A DNA stretch of 12,931 nt from Pusillimonas sp. UBA6240 (lineage in GTDB: Bacteria; Pseudomonadota; Gammaproteobacteria; Burkholderiales; Burkholderiaceae_B), in the NCBI GenBank assembly GCA_002441445.1, contig DJWC01000063.1:25776-38706 (forward strand). The letters run 5' to 3'. Shown here piece by piece: positions 1 to 8,178 of the stretch. Position 1 is the stretch's first letter. Every line of letters starts with the position of its first letter. Position numbers and translations under genes: made by a program. Below the pieces are notes generated by a model. That model was not told the DNA's origin. It ran no database searches and saw nothing but the letters and a program-made list of their open reading frames with translations.

Positions 1-2
1 CC

Positions 3-2738
3 GATTGCCTGGCCATATTCAAGCCGGGCTATAGCATGGATCCCGCCCTTCTGCACGAACAACTGGGCCGCTTGAAGCAGGCCTTCCCGGGCCGCCTGTG
101 GCTGGGCCTGGGCCTGCGCCACCGGCATGCCGACGCCGCCCACCAGGCCATGCTGGAGCACGCCGGACTACAGTTTTCCCTGCCCCTGGCGGCCATCGGC
201 GAAGTGCAGATGCACAGGCGTTCGCGCCAGCCCCTGCACGACGCGCTCGCCGCCGTCCGGCTGAAACGGCCCATACAGGATTGCGGCTACGCTCTGCAGC
301 CCAATGCCGAGCACCACTTGCGCAGCCGCCTGCGGCTGGCCAATCTGTATCCCGCCCATGCATTGCGGGAAACCGTCAGCATTGCCCGCCTATGCGTGTT
401 TTCCCTGGACGATATCCGCTATCAGTATCCGGAGGAAATCGTGCCTGCGGGCCTGAGCGCCTCTGAATACCTGCGCGCCGAAACCTTTGCGGGCGCGGCC
501 CGGCGCTACCCCGGCGGGGTCAGCGACAAGATCAAGAGCCAGCTGGAAAGCGAGCTGCTCATCATCGCCACCCTGAAATACGAGCCTTATTTTCTTACCG
601 TCTACGACATCGTCAAATTCGCCCGCAAGCAGAACATCTTGTGCCAGGGGCGCGGCTCGGCGGCCAATTCGGCCGTCTGCTACTGCCTGGGCATTACCGA
701 AGTGGATCCTGAAAACGGCAATGCCTTGTTCGCCCGCTTCATCAGCCAGGCGCGCAACGAGCCGCCCGATATCGATGTGGATTTCGAACACGAACGCCGT
801 GAGGAGATCATCCAATATATCTATGAAAGATACGGCCGCGACCGGGCCGCCCTGACCGCCGTGGTCAGCACCTATCGCACGCGCAGCGTGCTGCGCGACA
901 CCGGCAAGGCGCTGGGGCTGGATGCGGACTTGATCGACCGCGTCGCCAAATCCCTTCAATATTGGGACGGCCGGCAAGGCCTGCTGGACCGGATCGCCGA
1001 GCACGGGCTGGACGCCGATGCGCCCGCGGCTCAAATGTGGGTGACCCTGGCCCAGATCCTGATCGGCTTCCCGCGGCATCTTTCGCAGCATCCGGGCGGC
1101 TTCGTCATCGCAAGAGACAAGCTCAGCCGCCTGGTGCCCATAGAAAACGCCGCCATGCCGGACCGCAGCGTCGTGCAATGGGACAAAGACGACCTGGACG
1201 CCATGGGCTTCATGAAAGTGGATGTGCTGGCGCTGGGCATGCTGTCGGCGCTGCACCGCTGCCTGGACCTGGTCGGCGAAAGGCGGGGCCGGCCATTCGC
1301 CATGCAGGATATCCGCGGCGAAGACGCCGCGACCTACCAGATGATACAAAAAGCCGACACCATAGGGGTTTTCCAGATCGAATCGCGTGCCCAGATGAGC
1401 ATGCTGCCGCGCCTGAAGCCGGCAGCCTTCTACGATCTGGTCGTGCAAGTGGCCATCGTGCGCCCCGGGCCCATACAGGGGGGCATGGTGCATCCTTACC
1501 TGCGCCGCCGGCAAAAAAAAGAAGAGCCGGCTGAAGCGCCGACCCCGGAGATCGGCAAGGTGCTCGAACGCACGCTGGGCGTACCCATTTTTCAGGAGCA
1601 GGCCATGCAGATCGCCATGGTGGCGGCGGATTTCACCGCCGACGAAGCCGATCAGCTGCGCCGCTCCATGGCGGCCTGGCGGCGCAAGGGCGGCGTGGAG
1701 CAATTCCGGGAACGCCTGATCAAGGGCATGAAAGACAAAGGCTGCGATGCGGATTTCGCCGAACGCATTTACCGGCAACTGGAAGGCTTCGGCGAATACG
1801 GCTTCCCCGAAAGCCATGCGGCCAGCTTCGCCAAGCTGGCCTATATCAGCGCCTGGCTGAAATGCCATGAGCCCGAGGCCTTTCTGGCCGCCCTGCTCAA
1901 TGCCCAGCCCATGGGTTTTTATTCACCCAGCCAGCTCGTGCAGGATGCCCGGCGGCATGGCGTGCAGGTCTTGCCCGTGGACATCGGCATCAGCCACTGG
2001 GATACGCGGCTGGAACCGGCCGGCGAGCGCCCCGCGGTGCGCCTGGGCCTGAGCCGCGTCAAAGGCCTTTCCAAAGAGGCCGGCCTGCGCATCGTGGCGG
2101 CGCGCGACGCGCAGGCCTTCGGCAGCGTACAGGACGCGGCGGCCCGCGCCGACTTGAGCCGCCACGACATGGACGCCCTGGCCGCCGCCGACGCCTTGCG
2201 GGCCTTGGGCGGCCATCGCCATCAGGCCCGCTGGCTGGCCGCCGCCCAGCCACTCAAGGGTTTGTTGCGCGCTGCGCCCATCGTCGGCGAAGCCCAGCCC
2301 GCATTGTCCGCGCCCAGCGAAGGCCAGGATATCGTGGCTGACTATCAGGCCCTGGCCCTGACCTTGAGGCGGCACCCGGTGGCCCTGCTGCGGGGCGCCC
2401 TGCAGGCCTGGCGCTTTGTCGATGCCGGCGCCCTGGCGGGCGATTGCCCCGACCGGCGGCTGGTGCGGGCCTGCGGCATCGTCACCGGCCGCCAGCGTCC
2501 CCAAACCGCCAAGGGCACGGTGTTCGTCACTCTCGAAGACGAAACAGGCAATGTGAATGTCATCGTCCATGCCGAGCTGGCCCAGCGCCAAAGGACGGAA
2601 CTGGTGGGCTCCAGGCTGCTGGGGGTCTACGGCATCTGGCAGAAGCAGGAGGGCATGCATCACCTGCTCGCCCGCCGGCTGGTGGATCTGACACACCTGC
2701 TCGGTCAGTTGCCGACCCGGAGCCGGAACTTCCATTAA
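3..2738 (+). CDS. dnaE2: Error-prone DNA polymerase DnaE2 (alpha subunit, C family), 5'-truncated by window edge
   Basis: This is a C-family DNA polymerase used for damage-induced translesion synthesis, normally with ImuA and ImuB. The frame is already open at base 3, before the first ATG at 36, so the true start and most of the N-terminal PHP domain lie outside the window; the family is usually a little over 1000 residues and about 911 are visible. Counting from the ATG at 36, the palm carries GRGSAANS (near 207) and PDIDVDF (244-250) with the catalytic aspartates. A third aspartate sits in MKVDVLALG (D396). Helix-hairpin-helix and OB-fold regions follow (roughly 640-720 and 800-880), and the protein ends in SRNFH, a tail typical of DnaE2 rather than replicative DnaE1. 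No frame break is seen. An imuA-imuB cassette upstream is expected from the family but cannot be checked here. The yqeY gene starts 27 bases after the stop. Confidence 0.93.
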   Translation, partial: DCLAIFKPGYSMDPALLHEQLGRLKQAFPGRLWLGLGLRHRHADAAHQAMLEHAGLQFSLPLAAIGEVQMHRRSRQPLHDALAAVRLKRPIQDCGYALQPNAEHHLRSRLRLANLYPAHALRETVSIARLCVFSLDDIRYQYPEEIVPAGLSASEYLRAETFAGAARRYPGGVSDKIKSQLESELLIIATLKYEPYFLTVYDIVKFARKQNILCQGRGSAANSAVCYCLGITEVDPENGNALFARFISQARNEPPDIDVDFEHERREEIIQYIYERYGRDRAALTAVVSTYRTRSVLRDTGKALGLDADLIDRVAKSLQYWDGRQGLLDRIAEHGLDADAPAAQMWVTLAQILIGFPRHLSQHPGGFVIARDKLSRLVPIENAAMPDRSVVQWDKDDLDAMGFMKVDVLALGMLSALHRCLDLVGERRGRPFAMQDIRGEDAATYQMIQKADTIGVFQIESRAQMSMLPRLKPAAFYDLVVQVAIVRPGPIQGGMVHPYLRRRQKKEEPAEAPTPEIGKVLERTLGVPIFQEQAMQIAMVAADFTADEADQLRRSMAAWRRKGGVEQFRERLIKGMKDKGCDADFAERIYRQLEGFGEYGFPESHAASFAKLAYISAWLKCHEPEAFLAALLNAQPMGFYSPSQLVQDARRHGVQVLPVDIGISHWDTRLEPAGERPAVRLGLSRVKGLSKEAGLRIVAARDAQAFGSVQDAAARADLSRHDMDALAAADALRALGGHRHQARWLAAAQPLKGLLRAAPIVGEAQPALSAPSEGQDIVADYQALALTLRRHPVALLRGALQAWRFVDAGALAGDCPDRRLVRACGIVTGRQRPQTAKGTVFVTLEDETGNVNVIVHAELAQRQRTELVGSRLLGVYGIWQKQEGMHHLLARRLVDLTHLLGQLPTRSRNFH
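2709..2738 (+). promoter_or_regulatory. Possible sigma70-like promoter for yqeY
   Basis: TTGCCG at 2709-2714 is followed 18 bases later by CATTAA at 2733-2738, in a locally AT-rich patch that overlaps the dnaE2 stop codon. The -35 element is good and the -10 element is poor, at three of six consensus bases. It could let yqeY be transcribed apart from dnaE2. This is a motif match by eye only. Confidence 0.22.
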
Positions 2739-2765
2739 AATGGATGCTTTATTCAGGATGCCATC

Positions 2766-3224
2766 ATGAGCAACACGCTCAAGCCGAAACTGGCCGACGC
2801 CGTCAAGGCCGCTATGCGCGCCAAGGATTCCGCCCGACTGGGCACCTTGCGTTTCCTGCAAGCCGCCATCAAGCAAAAAGAAGTGGACGACCGGCGCGAA
2901 CTCGACGACGCCGCGGTATTGGCCATTATCGAAAAACAGGTCAAGCAGCGCCGCGAATCCATCGCCGCCTTCGAGCAGGCGGGCCGCAGCGAAACAGCCG
3001 CACAGGAAAAAGCCGAATTGGCCGTCCTGCAGGAATTCCTGCCGCAGTCGGCCAGTCCCCAAGAGCTGGAAGCCGCCATCACGGCTGCGATAGCCGAAGT
3101 GCAGGCGCAAGGGGTGTCGGGCGCTCCCGCCATGGGCAAGGTCATGGCGCTGATCAAGACGCGCCTGGCGGGCCGCGCGGACATGTCGGCCGTATCGGCA
3201 CAAGTAAAGTCGCGCCTGGCTTAG
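2766..3224 (+). CDS. yqeY: YqeY / GatB-YqeY domain protein
   Basis: This 152-residue protein matches the YqeY family in length and pattern. It has an N-terminal helical domain (SNTLKPKLADAVKAAMRAKD, then LGTLRFLQAAIKQKEVD) and a C-terminal helical domain with LQEFLPQ near residue 90 and GAPAMGKVMALIK near 120. The C-terminal part resembles the tail domain of GatB, the tRNA-dependent amidotransferase subunit, so a tRNA-related role has been proposed; no catalytic function is firmly established. An AGGA at 2755-2758 lies seven bases before the ATG and supports this start. In many proteobacteria yqeY sits in the rpsU-yqeY-dnaG-rpoD macromolecular synthesis cluster; here it directly follows dnaE2 and converges with a lipoprotein gene. 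It is probably cytoplasmic. Confidence 0.9.
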   Translation: MSNTLKPKLADAVKAAMRAKDSARLGTLRFLQAAIKQKEVDDRRELDDAAVLAIIEKQVKQRRESIAAFEQAGRSETAAQEKAELAVLQEFLPQSASPQELEAAITAAIAEVQAQGVSGAPAMGKVMALIKTRLAGRADMSAVSAQVKSRLA

Positions 3225-3226
3225 CG

Positions 3227-3273
3227 GCCAGGCCCGCGGCCCCGTCTTGGCGAAATCTTGGCGGGCCCCTGGC
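3227..3273. terminator. Imperfect inverted repeat between convergent yqeY and lipoprotein genes, possible bidirectional terminator
   Basis: GCCAGG-CCCGC (3227-3237) pairs with GCGGG-CC-CCTGGC (3261-3273), giving an 11-bp stem with a two-base bulge and a 23-base loop. It lies between the stop codons of two convergent genes, where a shared terminator would be expected. There is no T-run on either side and the loop is long, so it is not a canonical intrinsic terminator. Confidence 0.3.
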
Positions 3274-3279
3274 GGGGGA

Positions 3280-3681
3280 TCAACGGTAGCTGACGCAGAC
3301 CGACATATCCATCAGCACCGATTGCTTCATGGCTTCCAGCGCCGCCTTGTCCCAAGGGCTGCGCCCCCATACGGTGTGCGTGACTTCGGTATGCTGGGCG
3401 TCCACGGCCTTGATGTCGGTGCGCGCCACTTCCACGCTTGCGAACGGCCCGCGCACGGCGACCATGCCGGTCTGCATGATGGGATCGACGGTGGCGTAGA
3501 CATCGTATTGCTTTTTGCCGCGCAGGCATTCATCCGCCTGGTTCTGGGCGCGCAGATATACCGTCTGGTAGCTGCGCGGCACGGTGTAGGAAAGGCTGGG
3601 CGAATCGCCGCCCGGCTGTATGCCCATGGCGCAGCCGGACAATAATGCAGCCGCCCCGATGCCTATGACGTACCCTTTCAC
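3280..3681 (-). CDS. Small outer-membrane lipoprotein of unknown function
   Basis: This is a 133-residue protein with a lipoprotein signal peptide. A short positive start (MKGY) leads into the hydrophobic run VIGIGAAALL and then a lipobox LSGC with the lipidated cysteine at residue 17. The next residue is Ala, not Asp, so the outer membrane is the likely destination. The mature part has two further cysteines (in ADECLRG and SVCVSYR) that could form a disulfide. I recognise no catalytic motif or named family; similar short lipoproteins occur in Alcaligenaceae. The start codon is GTG (3679-3681), chosen because GGGAGG lies just upstream and because the next in-frame Met would remove the signal peptide. 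It is co-directional with the upstream ene-reductase gene, with a 65-base gap, and could be co-transcribed with it. Confidence 0.72.
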   Translation of the reverse strand: MKGYVIGIGAAALLSGCAMGIQPGGDSPSLSYTVPRSYQTVYLRAQNQADECLRGKKQYDVYATVDPIMQTGMVAVRGPFASVEVARTDIKAVDAQHTEVTHTVWGRSPWDKAALEAMKQSVLMDMSVCVSYR

Positions 3682-3685
3682 CCTG

Positions 3686-3691
3686 CCTCCC
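3686..3691 (-). promoter_or_regulatory. Ribosome binding site fixing the GTG start of the lipoprotein gene
   Basis: On the minus strand GGGAGG lies four bases before the GTG at 3681. It is a strong Shine-Dalgarno match at somewhat short spacing, and it supports the GTG rather than any downstream start. Confidence 0.6.
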
Positions 3692-3746
3692 AGAATATGA
3701 AGTGACTCCGCCTTTTGGTTCGAAGGCGCCTACAACAACTGGAAAG

Positions 3747-4868
3747 TTAGCACGCCCAGGCCTGCCGTTGGGAAATTTTTGCGCCCGCCGGGCATTCGCC
3801 CATGGCCGCCGCGCCGGCGTTCAGGACGGGATAGTCGACATAGCCCTGGGGTCCGGCCGTGTAGAAGGTGGCGACATCCCACTCGTTCAGCGGCGCACCG
3901 GTTCTCAGGCGGGTGACCAGATCCGGGTTGGCGATGAACGCCCTGCCGAATGCCACGGCATCGGCCCGGGCCGACGCCACCGCATCCAGGGCCTCTTGAA
4001 TATCGTATTTTTCGTTCACGATCACGGGGCCGCCGAACAGGCGCCGGATTTCCGCCGTCAGGCTGTCCTTGCCCAGCGATTCCCGCGTAAAGATAAAGGC
4101 GATGCGCCGCTCTCCCAGGGCGCGCGCCACATAAGAGAACAGCAGGCGCGGGTCGGAATCGGATACGGCATGGGCGTCCCCGCGCGGCGACAAGTGCACC
4201 CCCACGCGGCCCGCGCCCCATATCCCTATGCAGGCGTCGACGATTTCCAGCAGCAGGCGCGCCCGGTTCTCTACCCTGCCGCCGTATTCATCCGTCCGTT
4301 TATTCGAGCCGTCCTGCAGGAACTGGTCGATCAGATAGCCATTGGCCGCATGGACTTCCACGCCGTCGAAGCCGGCTTCGCGGGCATTGCGGGCGCCTTC
4401 GGCGAAATCCGCGACTATCCCGGCGATTTCTTCGGTATGCAGCGCGCGCGGAACGACATAGGGACGCTTGGGACGCAAAAGGCTGACGTGGCCTTCGCAG
4501 GCGATGGCGCTGGGTGCGACGGGAATGCCGCCATTCAGGTATTCGGGATCCGAAACCCGTCCCACATGCCATAGCTGCAGGAAAATCTTGCCGCCCTTGT
4601 CATGCACCGCCTGGGTGATCTTCTTCCACCCATCCACCTGGGCGCTGCTCCAGATCCCGGGCGTGCTGGGGTAGCCTACCCCTTGCGGCGAGATCGATGT
4701 CCCCTCGGACAGGATCAGCCCGGCGGTGGCGCGCTGGCAGTAATATCGTCGCATCAAGTCATTGGGAACCCGGCCTTCGGAGGCGCGATTGCGCGTCAGC
4801 GGCGCCATTACAATTCTGTTGCTCAACTGCACAGACCCGAGCTGCAAGGGGTCAAACAAACTCGTCAT
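3747..4868 (-). CDS. Old Yellow Enzyme family NADH:flavin oxidoreductase / ene-reductase (NemA-like)
   Basis: This is a 373-residue cytoplasmic FMN enzyme of the N-ethylmaleimide reductase / PETN reductase group. Such enzymes use NAD(P)H to reduce activated C=C bonds, nitrate esters or nitroaromatics. The TIM-barrel signatures are clear: NRIVMAPLTRNRA (17-29, FMN-contacting Thr25), LQLWHVGRVS (97-106, active-site Trp100), HAANGYLIDQFL (173-184) with substrate-anion binding His173 and Asn176 and proton-donor Tyr178, and GRAFIANPDLV plus ATFYTAGPQGYVDYP near the C-terminus. One oddity is GVHLSP at 223-228: the family normally has an Arg at the His225 position, and that Arg contacts the flavin. 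The ATG at 4868 is at the usual distance from the first motif; its ribosome site is weak. It diverges from ktrA across 133 bases. Length is normal for the family. The physiological substrate cannot be told from sequence. Confidence 0.92.
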   Translation of the reverse strand: MTSLFDPLQLGSVQLSNRIVMAPLTRNRASEGRVPNDLMRRYYCQRATAGLILSEGTSISPQGVGYPSTPGIWSSAQVDGWKKITQAVHDKGGKIFLQLWHVGRVSDPEYLNGGIPVAPSAIACEGHVSLLRPKRPYVVPRALHTEEIAGIVADFAEGARNAREAGFDGVEVHAANGYLIDQFLQDGSNKRTDEYGGRVENRARLLLEIVDACIGIWGAGRVGVHLSPRGDAHAVSDSDPRLLFSYVARALGERRIAFIFTRESLGKDSLTAEIRRLFGGPVIVNEKYDIQEALDAVASARADAVAFGRAFIANPDLVTRLRTGAPLNEWDVATFYTAGPQGYVDYPVLNAGAAAMGECPAGAKISQRQAWAC

Positions 4869-5001
4869 GTCACGACTGCTCGAAATAAAATCTGATGTCC
4901 ATAAGGGTTTTTACCAGAATTCACAGTGATTTAGCAATCCGCCATTGTAGGCTTGCGCGGGTAAACTGCCGGCTGTACCGAACTCGGGAACAAGGATACG
5001 C
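4869..5001. promoter_or_regulatory. Divergent promoter region between the ene-reductase gene and ktrAB
   Basis: This 133-base interval is the most AT-rich stretch of the left half, with AAATAAAATC at about 4885-4894 and GGTTTTTACC at about 4905-4914. It must hold the start signals for both divergent genes. AAGGA at 4992-4996, five bases before the ktrA ATG, is a good ribosome binding site. I could not pick convincing -35/-10 pairs by eye. Confidence 0.4.
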
Positions 5002-5655
5002 ATGGCGCAATTCGCAATCATAGGCCTGGGCCGATTCGGCTCGGCGGCCGCTCTAGAGCTCATGAAAATGGGCCACTCGGTGCTGGGCGTGGACACGGAC
5101 GCCAAGGTCGTGGACCATTACGCGGATCAGATCACCCGCGCCGCGATCGCCGACGTCACCGACAAGGCCGCCCTGGAAGAATTGGGGCTGGACAACTACG
5201 ACGTGGTGCTGGTGGCCATAGGCGAGGAAATCCAGGCCAGCCTGCTTTGCGTGGTGCACCTGAAGTCCCTGGGCATCGGCACCATCTGGGTGAAGGCCAG
5301 TTCGCATGCGCACCACCTCATACTCAGCAAGCTGGGCGTCAATCGCATCGTGCATCCCGAGGAAGAAATGGGCATACGGGTGGCCCAGGCGCTGAGCTAT
5401 CCCATGGTCAATGACTATATATCACTGGGCAATGGCGAATTCGTCGTTGAAATCGATATCAGCGATCGCCTGGAGGGCGTGCCGCTGCAGCAGGTGCTGA
5501 AAGACGTGCCCGATACCATCCATGTGCTGGTGCTCAAGCGCAAGGCCCGGGTCACGGTGCATCCGCCCGGGGATTTCGTGCTGGCCGCCAAAGACGTGGT
5601 CCTGCTGCTGGGCCAGTTGAGCACGCTCAAGACCATCGCTCCCAAGCTCGTCTGA
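5002..5655 (+). CDS. ktrA: K+ uptake regulatory subunit KtrA/TrkA-like (RCK domain)
   Basis: This is a 217-residue peripheral membrane protein that gates a Ktr-type potassium transporter in response to bound nucleotide. The N-terminal Rossmann fold (RCK_N, about 1-125) shows GLGRFG at 8-13, followed by LGVDTD with acidic Asp31, the residue that usually contacts the nucleotide ribose. The C-terminal part (about 135-217; MVNDYISLGNGEFVVEIDISD onward, ending in VVLLLGQLSTLK) is an RCK_C (TrkA-C) domain. A single RCK_N/RCK_C unit of about 220 residues is KtrA-like; E. coli TrkA has two copies and about 458 residues. It forms an operon with the membrane subunit, which starts two bases after its stop. 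AAGGA at 4992 supports the start. Confidence 0.93.
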   Translation: MAQFAIIGLGRFGSAAALELMKMGHSVLGVDTDAKVVDHYADQITRAAIADVTDKAALEELGLDNYDVVLVAIGEEIQASLLCVVHLKSLGIGTIWVKASSHAHHLILSKLGVNRIVHPEEEMGIRVAQALSYPMVNDYISLGNGEFVVEIDISDRLEGVPLQQVLKDVPDTIHVLVLKRKARVTVHPPGDFVLAAKDVVLLLGQLSTLKTIAPKLV

Positions 5656-5657
5656 CC

Positions 5658-7025
5658 ATGCGCAACTGGCTGCCGCTGTACGGCTATCAATCCTACAAAC
5701 GCATCAAGCGCAGCGGCCTGCTGCAGGCCAGCCCTCCGGCCGTGCTGGCCCTGGGTTTCCTGGCGCTGATCCTGCTGGGAACGCTGCTGCTTTCCCTGCC
5801 CGCCGCCAGCCACGAGCCCTTGAGCCTGTCCGCCGCTTTCTTCATGGCCACCTCGGCGGTCACCGTGACCGGCCTGGCGGTCATCGATCCCGGCGCCGAC
5901 CTGACCCATTTCGGCCAAATCGTCCTGATAGCCCTGGTCCAGTTGGGAGGCCTGGGCTTCGTGACCTTCGCGGTCGTGGCCGCCATCACGCTGGGCAAGA
6001 AAATGAGCCTGAAACATCAGGCCCTGGCGCTGGAAGCCTTCAACCAGACCAGCGTGTCGCGCATCCGGCATACCGCCTTGTCCGTGATCAAGATTTCGCT
6101 GGCCATCGAAGCGGTGGCCGCCATCGTGCTGACGCTGTGGTGGTGGCGCGATCATCCCCTGCCGACCGCCGCGTACCGGGCGGTGTTCCACGCCATCGCC
6201 GCCTTCAACAATGCCGGGTTCTCGCTCTTTCCCTCCAGCCTGGCCGGGTTCGTCGACGACCCGGTGACCATACTCATCATCAGCTTTTCCATCATATTGG
6301 GAGGCATCGGCTTTTCCGTGCTGCACGACGCCGGCAGCAAAAGAAAATGGCGCACGCTGATGCCCTACACCAAGCTGATCGTGGCGGGCACGCTGGCCCT
6401 GAACCTGATCGGCTTCGCCCTGATCTGGGCGCTGGAAACCGGCAATCCGGATACGCTGGCGGGGTTGTCCGTGCACGGGCAGGCGCTGGCCGCCTGGATG
6501 CAAAGCGTCACCAGCCGCACGGCGGGCTTCACCAGCGTGGACATCACCCGGCTGCACGACAGCTCCACCCTGATCATCATGCTGCTGATGTTCATAGGCG
6601 GCGGCTCTTTGAGCACCGCCAGCGGCATCAAGCTGGGCACCTTCATCGTGCTGCTGGCGGCGGTGTATTCCTATATATTCCAGCGCAAGGAAGTGGTGCT
6701 GCTGAACCGCTCCATTCCTCCCGACACCGTGCAGAAGGCGCTGGCCCTGGTGCTGGTCACCTGCGTCTTCATTTTCACGGGTACGCTGCTGATGACCATC
6801 TTCGAAAAAGCGCCTTTTCTCACCATCCTGTTCGAGGTCGTGTCGGCGGTGAGCACCACCGGCTTGAGCCGCGATCTCACTCCCGATCTTTCACTGCCCA
6901 GCCAGATGCTGATCGCCATGCTGATGTTCGCGGGAAGGCTGGGCCCGCTGACGCTGGTATACAGCCTGGCCACCCAAAAGCGCAGCCGCGTGCGCTATCC
7001 CGAAACGGAATTCCAGGTCGGCTGA
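5658..7025 (+). CDS. ktrB: K+ transporter membrane subunit KtrB/TrkH-like
   Basis: This is a 455-residue inner-membrane protein of the SKT (Trk/Ktr/HKT) superfamily. Four M-P-M repeats are visible from their pore-loop filters: TVTGL (69-73), NNAGFS (184-189), RTAGF (287-291) and STTGL (399-403). Each has the central Gly (72, 187, 290, 402) that lines the selectivity filter. The glycine-rich M3 gating loop is GGGSLSTASGIK (314-325), and a conserved Arg in FAGRLGPLTL (427) lies in the last helix. The N-terminus is cytoplasmic and basic. The length fits KtrB rather than the longer TrkH. The ATG overlaps the ktrA stop context (TGACCATG) without its own clear ribosome site, so translation is probably coupled. 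Together with KtrA it should form a Na+- or H+-linked K+ uptake system; the coupling ion is not readable here. Confidence 0.93.
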   Translation: MRNWLPLYGYQSYKRIKRSGLLQASPPAVLALGFLALILLGTLLLSLPAASHEPLSLSAAFFMATSAVTVTGLAVIDPGADLTHFGQIVLIALVQLGGLGFVTFAVVAAITLGKKMSLKHQALALEAFNQTSVSRIRHTALSVIKISLAIEAVAAIVLTLWWWRDHPLPTAAYRAVFHAIAAFNNAGFSLFPSSLAGFVDDPVTILIISFSIILGGIGFSVLHDAGSKRKWRTLMPYTKLIVAGTLALNLIGFALIWALETGNPDTLAGLSVHGQALAAWMQSVTSRTAGFTSVDITRLHDSSTLIIMLLMFIGGGSLSTASGIKLGTFIVLLAAVYSYIFQRKEVVLLNRSIPPDTVQKALALVLVTCVFIFTGTLLMTIFEKAPFLTILFEVVSAVSTTGLSRDLTPDLSLPSQMLIAMLMFAGRLGPLTLVYSLATQKRSRVRYPETEFQVG

Positions 7026-7129
7026 GGCCCTGCCGGCCTGGACCCGCCTTTCCCCTGATGTGCGCATCAATCTGGCGAAGCGGCATCAGCCCACCGTCCG
7101 AACTCGAATCGCCTTGCGCATTGGCCGCC

Positions 7130-8116
7130 TTACTTTGCCGTGATCCCCGCATCGGTCAATACAGCGCCCCACTTCTTCAGTTCGTCGCCCATATAGGCTG
7201 CGAGCTCCTGGCGGGTACCGCCGATTGTCGTGGCACCCATGGCGCCAAGCTTGTCGATGACGGCGGGGTCTTTCAGGATTTCGTTCAGGGCGCCGTTCAC
7301 CCGATCGGTGATGGATGCAGGCGTCGAGCGCGGCGCCAGCAGGGCGAACCAGGTGGAGGACAACAACTTAGGGTAGCCCAACGACGCCGTTGTCGGCACA
7401 CCGGGCAAGCTGGGCGACGGCTGCTTGGCCAGCAAGGCCAACGGGCGCACCTGCTGTCCCTTGATCTGGCCGATGATGCCCGGCACCAGCTGGAACATCG
7501 CCTGGATGTCGTTGGCGATGAGGTTGGTAGTGGCCTGCCCCGGTGCGGAATAGGGCACATGCATCAGTTTCGTGCTGGTTTCACGCATGAAGAACTCGCC
7601 CGCGATGTGCATGGAGCTGCCAACGCCGCTCGAACCAAAATTCAGCTCGTTGGGGTGTTTCTGCGCATAATCGATGAACTCTCCCAACGTCTTGGCGGGT
7701 AGCTTGTTGTTCACCACGAGGATATTGGGTACTTCGGCGACCAGCCCAATGGGCTCGAAATCCTTGATCGGATTGAACCCAGGGTCTTTATAGATATGCG
7801 GGCTCACCGCCAAGGTGCCGGCCCACGAAAACAGAATGCTGTATCCGTCGGGTTCGGCCTTGGCGGCCCTCGCCGCACCGATATTGCCATTGGCGCCGCC
7901 CCGGTTTTCGACAATGACATTCGCCCCCAGCTTGTCGCCCAGCTTATCTGCAAGCAGTCGAGCGATGGTATCGGCCGTGCCGGCGCCGCCCGGCGCAGGC
8001 ACGATGAGATGGATGGGCTTATCCGCCTCCGGCCATGCAGCAAATGCATTGGCCGACAGCAGGCAAGACGACGCCAGGGACAGGCTGAACAGGGTTTTGA
8101 GGGTGCGTGAACGCAT
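7130..8116 (-). CDS. Bug-family (TctC-like) tripartite tricarboxylate transporter solute-binding protein
   Basis: This is a 328-residue periplasmic binding protein. A signal peptide (basic MRSRTLK, hydrophobic core, cleavage likely at AFA-A near residue 26/27) is followed by the Bug pattern: KPIHLIVPAPGGAG (33-46), TIARLLADKLG (50-60), VIVENRGGANGNIGA (68-82), EPDGYSILF (about 91) and PYSAPGQATTNLIANDIQAMF in the second lobe. The family binds small carboxylates or aromatic acids through ordered waters at the Pro-Gly-Gly loops. No tctA or tctB membrane genes are nearby, so this is an orphan Bug, as is usual in Alcaligenaceae. AAGGAG at 8122-8127 (minus strand) lies five bases before the ATG. 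It sits 62 bases downstream of the URO-D-like gene, probably in the same transcript. Third-position GC of the first ~40 codons is about 70%, clearly below the ktr genes. Confidence 0.93.
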   Translation of the reverse strand: MRSRTLKTLFSLSLASSCLLSANAFAAWPEADKPIHLIVPAPGGAGTADTIARLLADKLGDKLGANVIVENRGGANGNIGAARAAKAEPDGYSILFSWAGTLAVSPHIYKDPGFNPIKDFEPIGLVAEVPNILVVNNKLPAKTLGEFIDYAQKHPNELNFGSSGVGSSMHIAGEFFMRETSTKLMHVPYSAPGQATTNLIANDIQAMFQLVPGIIGQIKGQQVRPLALLAKQPSPSLPGVPTTASLGYPKLLSSTWFALLAPRSTPASITDRVNGALNEILKDPAVIDKLGAMGATTIGGTRQELAAYMGDELKKWGAVLTDAGITAK

Positions 8117-8178
8117 GGTATCTCCTTGTGTGTTTTCGTTTATTGCTCGCGTAACGTAATTGCCGCTCTAAAGCATTG

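Noticed and set aside
390..1868. Long antisense open frame opposite dnaE2 (492 codons)
   Set aside because: It is low-complexity, His/Gly/Ala-rich sequence of the kind produced opposite GC-rich genes, lacks any family motif, and is fully covered by dnaE2, which has clear catalytic motifs.
1923..3203. Long antisense open frame spanning dnaE2 and yqeY
   Set aside because: It crosses two well-supported genes on the other strand and has no recognisable domain; it reflects GC-rich codon use.
3702..4574. Forward frame of 290 codons opposite the ene-reductase
   Set aside because: The minus-strand ene-reductase covers it with complete active-site motifs; this frame has no family match.
5043..5061. 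Run of overlapping NotI, XbaI and SacI sites, identical over 15 bases to part of a common cloning polylinker
   Set aside because: It lies in frame inside the first helix of KtrA, encodes a normal SAAALELM segment after GLGRFG, and the flanking DNA is continuous native coding sequence. Vector contamination would break the gene; coincidence is the simpler reading.
7056..7069. Small dyad TGATG-N4-CATCA between ktrB and the Bug gene, considered as a terminator
   Set aside because: It has only a 5-bp stem and no T-run; too weak to call, although a terminator is expected somewhere in this 104-base convergent gap.
6137..7702. 521-codon forward frame overlapping ktrB and the Bug gene
   Set aside because: It is an out-of-frame shadow of ktrB that runs into the antisense of the Bug gene; its translation is Arg/His/Gly-rich with no domain.
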